From assembly GCA_947573465.1 (NCBI GenBank), contig CANPET010000087.1:1-6807 (forward strand): 6,807 nucleotides of DNA, written 5' to 3'. Both the position numbers and the translations under genes were made by a program. The notes under the pieces were generated by a model. That model saw only the letters and a program-made list of their open reading frames with translations. It made no database searches and was not told the DNA's origin. Shown here piece after piece: positions 6,588-6,807 of the stretch; the stretch's first letter is position 1, and each line of letters begins with the position of its first letter. The stretch comes from an uncultured Eubacterium sp. GTDB taxonomy: Bacteria > Bacillota > Clostridia > Lachnospirales > Lachnospiraceae.

Positions 6588-6596
6588 TGTTATAAT
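6588..6596 (+). promoter_or_regulatory. Extended -10 sigma-A-like promoter for the exported-protein gene
   Basis: TGTTATAAT (6588-6596) is a perfect extended -10 (TGnTATAAT). The -35 region 17 nt upstream (about 6568-6573, TTTTTC) is poor, as is common with extended -10 promoters. Transcription would start near 6603, giving a leader of about 34 nt before ATG 6637. It is divergent from the dpaA promoter, and the two elements are about 34 nt apart. Confidence 0.55.
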
Positions 6597-6636
6597 AAAT
6601 TTCAACAGAAAAATATCAGATTATATGGAGGTTAAT

Positions 6637-6807
6637 ATGAGAACAAGTAGATTGAAAGGTGCTTATTTAACAGTGCTTATAATTGCTTTTGTAATGTTTT
6701 GTGGTATGAAAGTTATGGCACAGGAATATGATACAAGCGATATTGACAGAATTTATATTACTTGTGATAAGGAAATGAATAATTTAACCAAAGCAAATTA
6801 TGAGACA
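6637..6807 (+). CDS. N-terminus of an exported protein with signal peptide (3'-partial)
   Basis: ATG 6637 follows a strong GGAGG (6627-6631) at 5 nt and opens a frame that runs off the window after 57 codons. The start MRTSRLKGAYLTVLIIAF is a typical Sec signal peptide: basic n-region, hydrophobic core at about 10-22, and a likely signal peptidase I site after VMA (residues 26-28), before QEYD. The mature part begins with an acidic stretch, DTSDIDRIYITCDKEMN, continuing NLTKANYET. The 'IDRIYITCD...LTKANYE' pattern faintly recalls the first strand of CotH-type or other secreted beta-sandwich proteins, but 29 mature residues are too few to name a family. It faces away from the dpa unit and probably has its own vegetative-type promoter. 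Confidence 0.8.
   Translation, partial: MRTSRLKGAYLTVLIIAFVMFCGMKVMAQEYDTSDIDRIYITCDKEMNNLTKANYET

Noticed and set aside
1..6807. CRISPR arrays, tRNA/rRNA genes, insertion sequences or phage att sites
   Set aside because: No spaced direct repeats, tRNA cloverleaf, transposase-like frame or terminal inverted repeats were seen; the only strong palindrome is the terminator at 3193-3234.

Overview
The window is AT-rich DNA from a spore-forming, low-GC Firmicute. The likely source is a clostridium outside cluster I, probably Lachnospiraceae. The evidence is a dipicolinate synthase gene pair (spoVF type), a lysine-rich surface domain of a style common in that family, AGGAGG-type ribosome sites and A/T-rich intergenic DNA. 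The family placement is inference; no rRNA or other phylogenetic marker is present.

Layout. (1) Bases 1-546, + strand: the C-terminal end of a cell-surface or secreted protein, with a Thr/Ser-rich linker and a terminal fibronectin-III-like domain. (2) Bases 562-3186, + strand, 15 nt later: an 874-residue EF-G-like GTPase of the Tet(M)/ribosomal-protection fold. About 640 residues match Tet(M) in length and domain order, followed by a linker and a complete YacP/Rae1-type NYN ribonuclease domain. (3) Bases 3193-3234: a long near-perfect hairpin that serves as a shared bidirectional terminator between convergent transcription units. (4) Bases 3236-6510, - strand: a three-gene unit transcribed dpaA, dpaB, asnB. 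dpaA and dpaB overlap by 11 nt and asnB follows dpaB by 19 nt. A good match to a sigma-K promoter lies directly upstream of dpaA. (5) Bases 6511-6636: a divergent intergenic region with the sigma-K-like promoter leftward and an extended -10 sigma-A-like promoter rightward. (6) Bases 6637-6807, + strand: the start of an exported protein with a signal peptide, cut by the window edge.

How the genes work together. DpaA and DpaB make dipicolinic acid in the mother cell late in sporulation. The asparagine synthetase downstream resembles the sporulation-associated B. subtilis AsnO more than a housekeeping AsnB, so the minus-strand unit looks like a sporulation operon. In B. subtilis the spoVF genes are instead followed by asd-dapG-dapA.

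The most unusual item is the fusion of a ribosome-binding GTPase to a Rae1-like nuclease. In B. subtilis Rae1 is a stand-alone enzyme that cuts mRNA in the ribosomal A site, the region that EF-G/Tet(M)-fold GTPases occupy. All the acidic nuclease residues and all GTPase motifs are intact, while the Tet(M) drug-displacing loop is not recognisable. This suggests a translation-quality-control or ribosome-rescue factor rather than a tetracycline-resistance gene.
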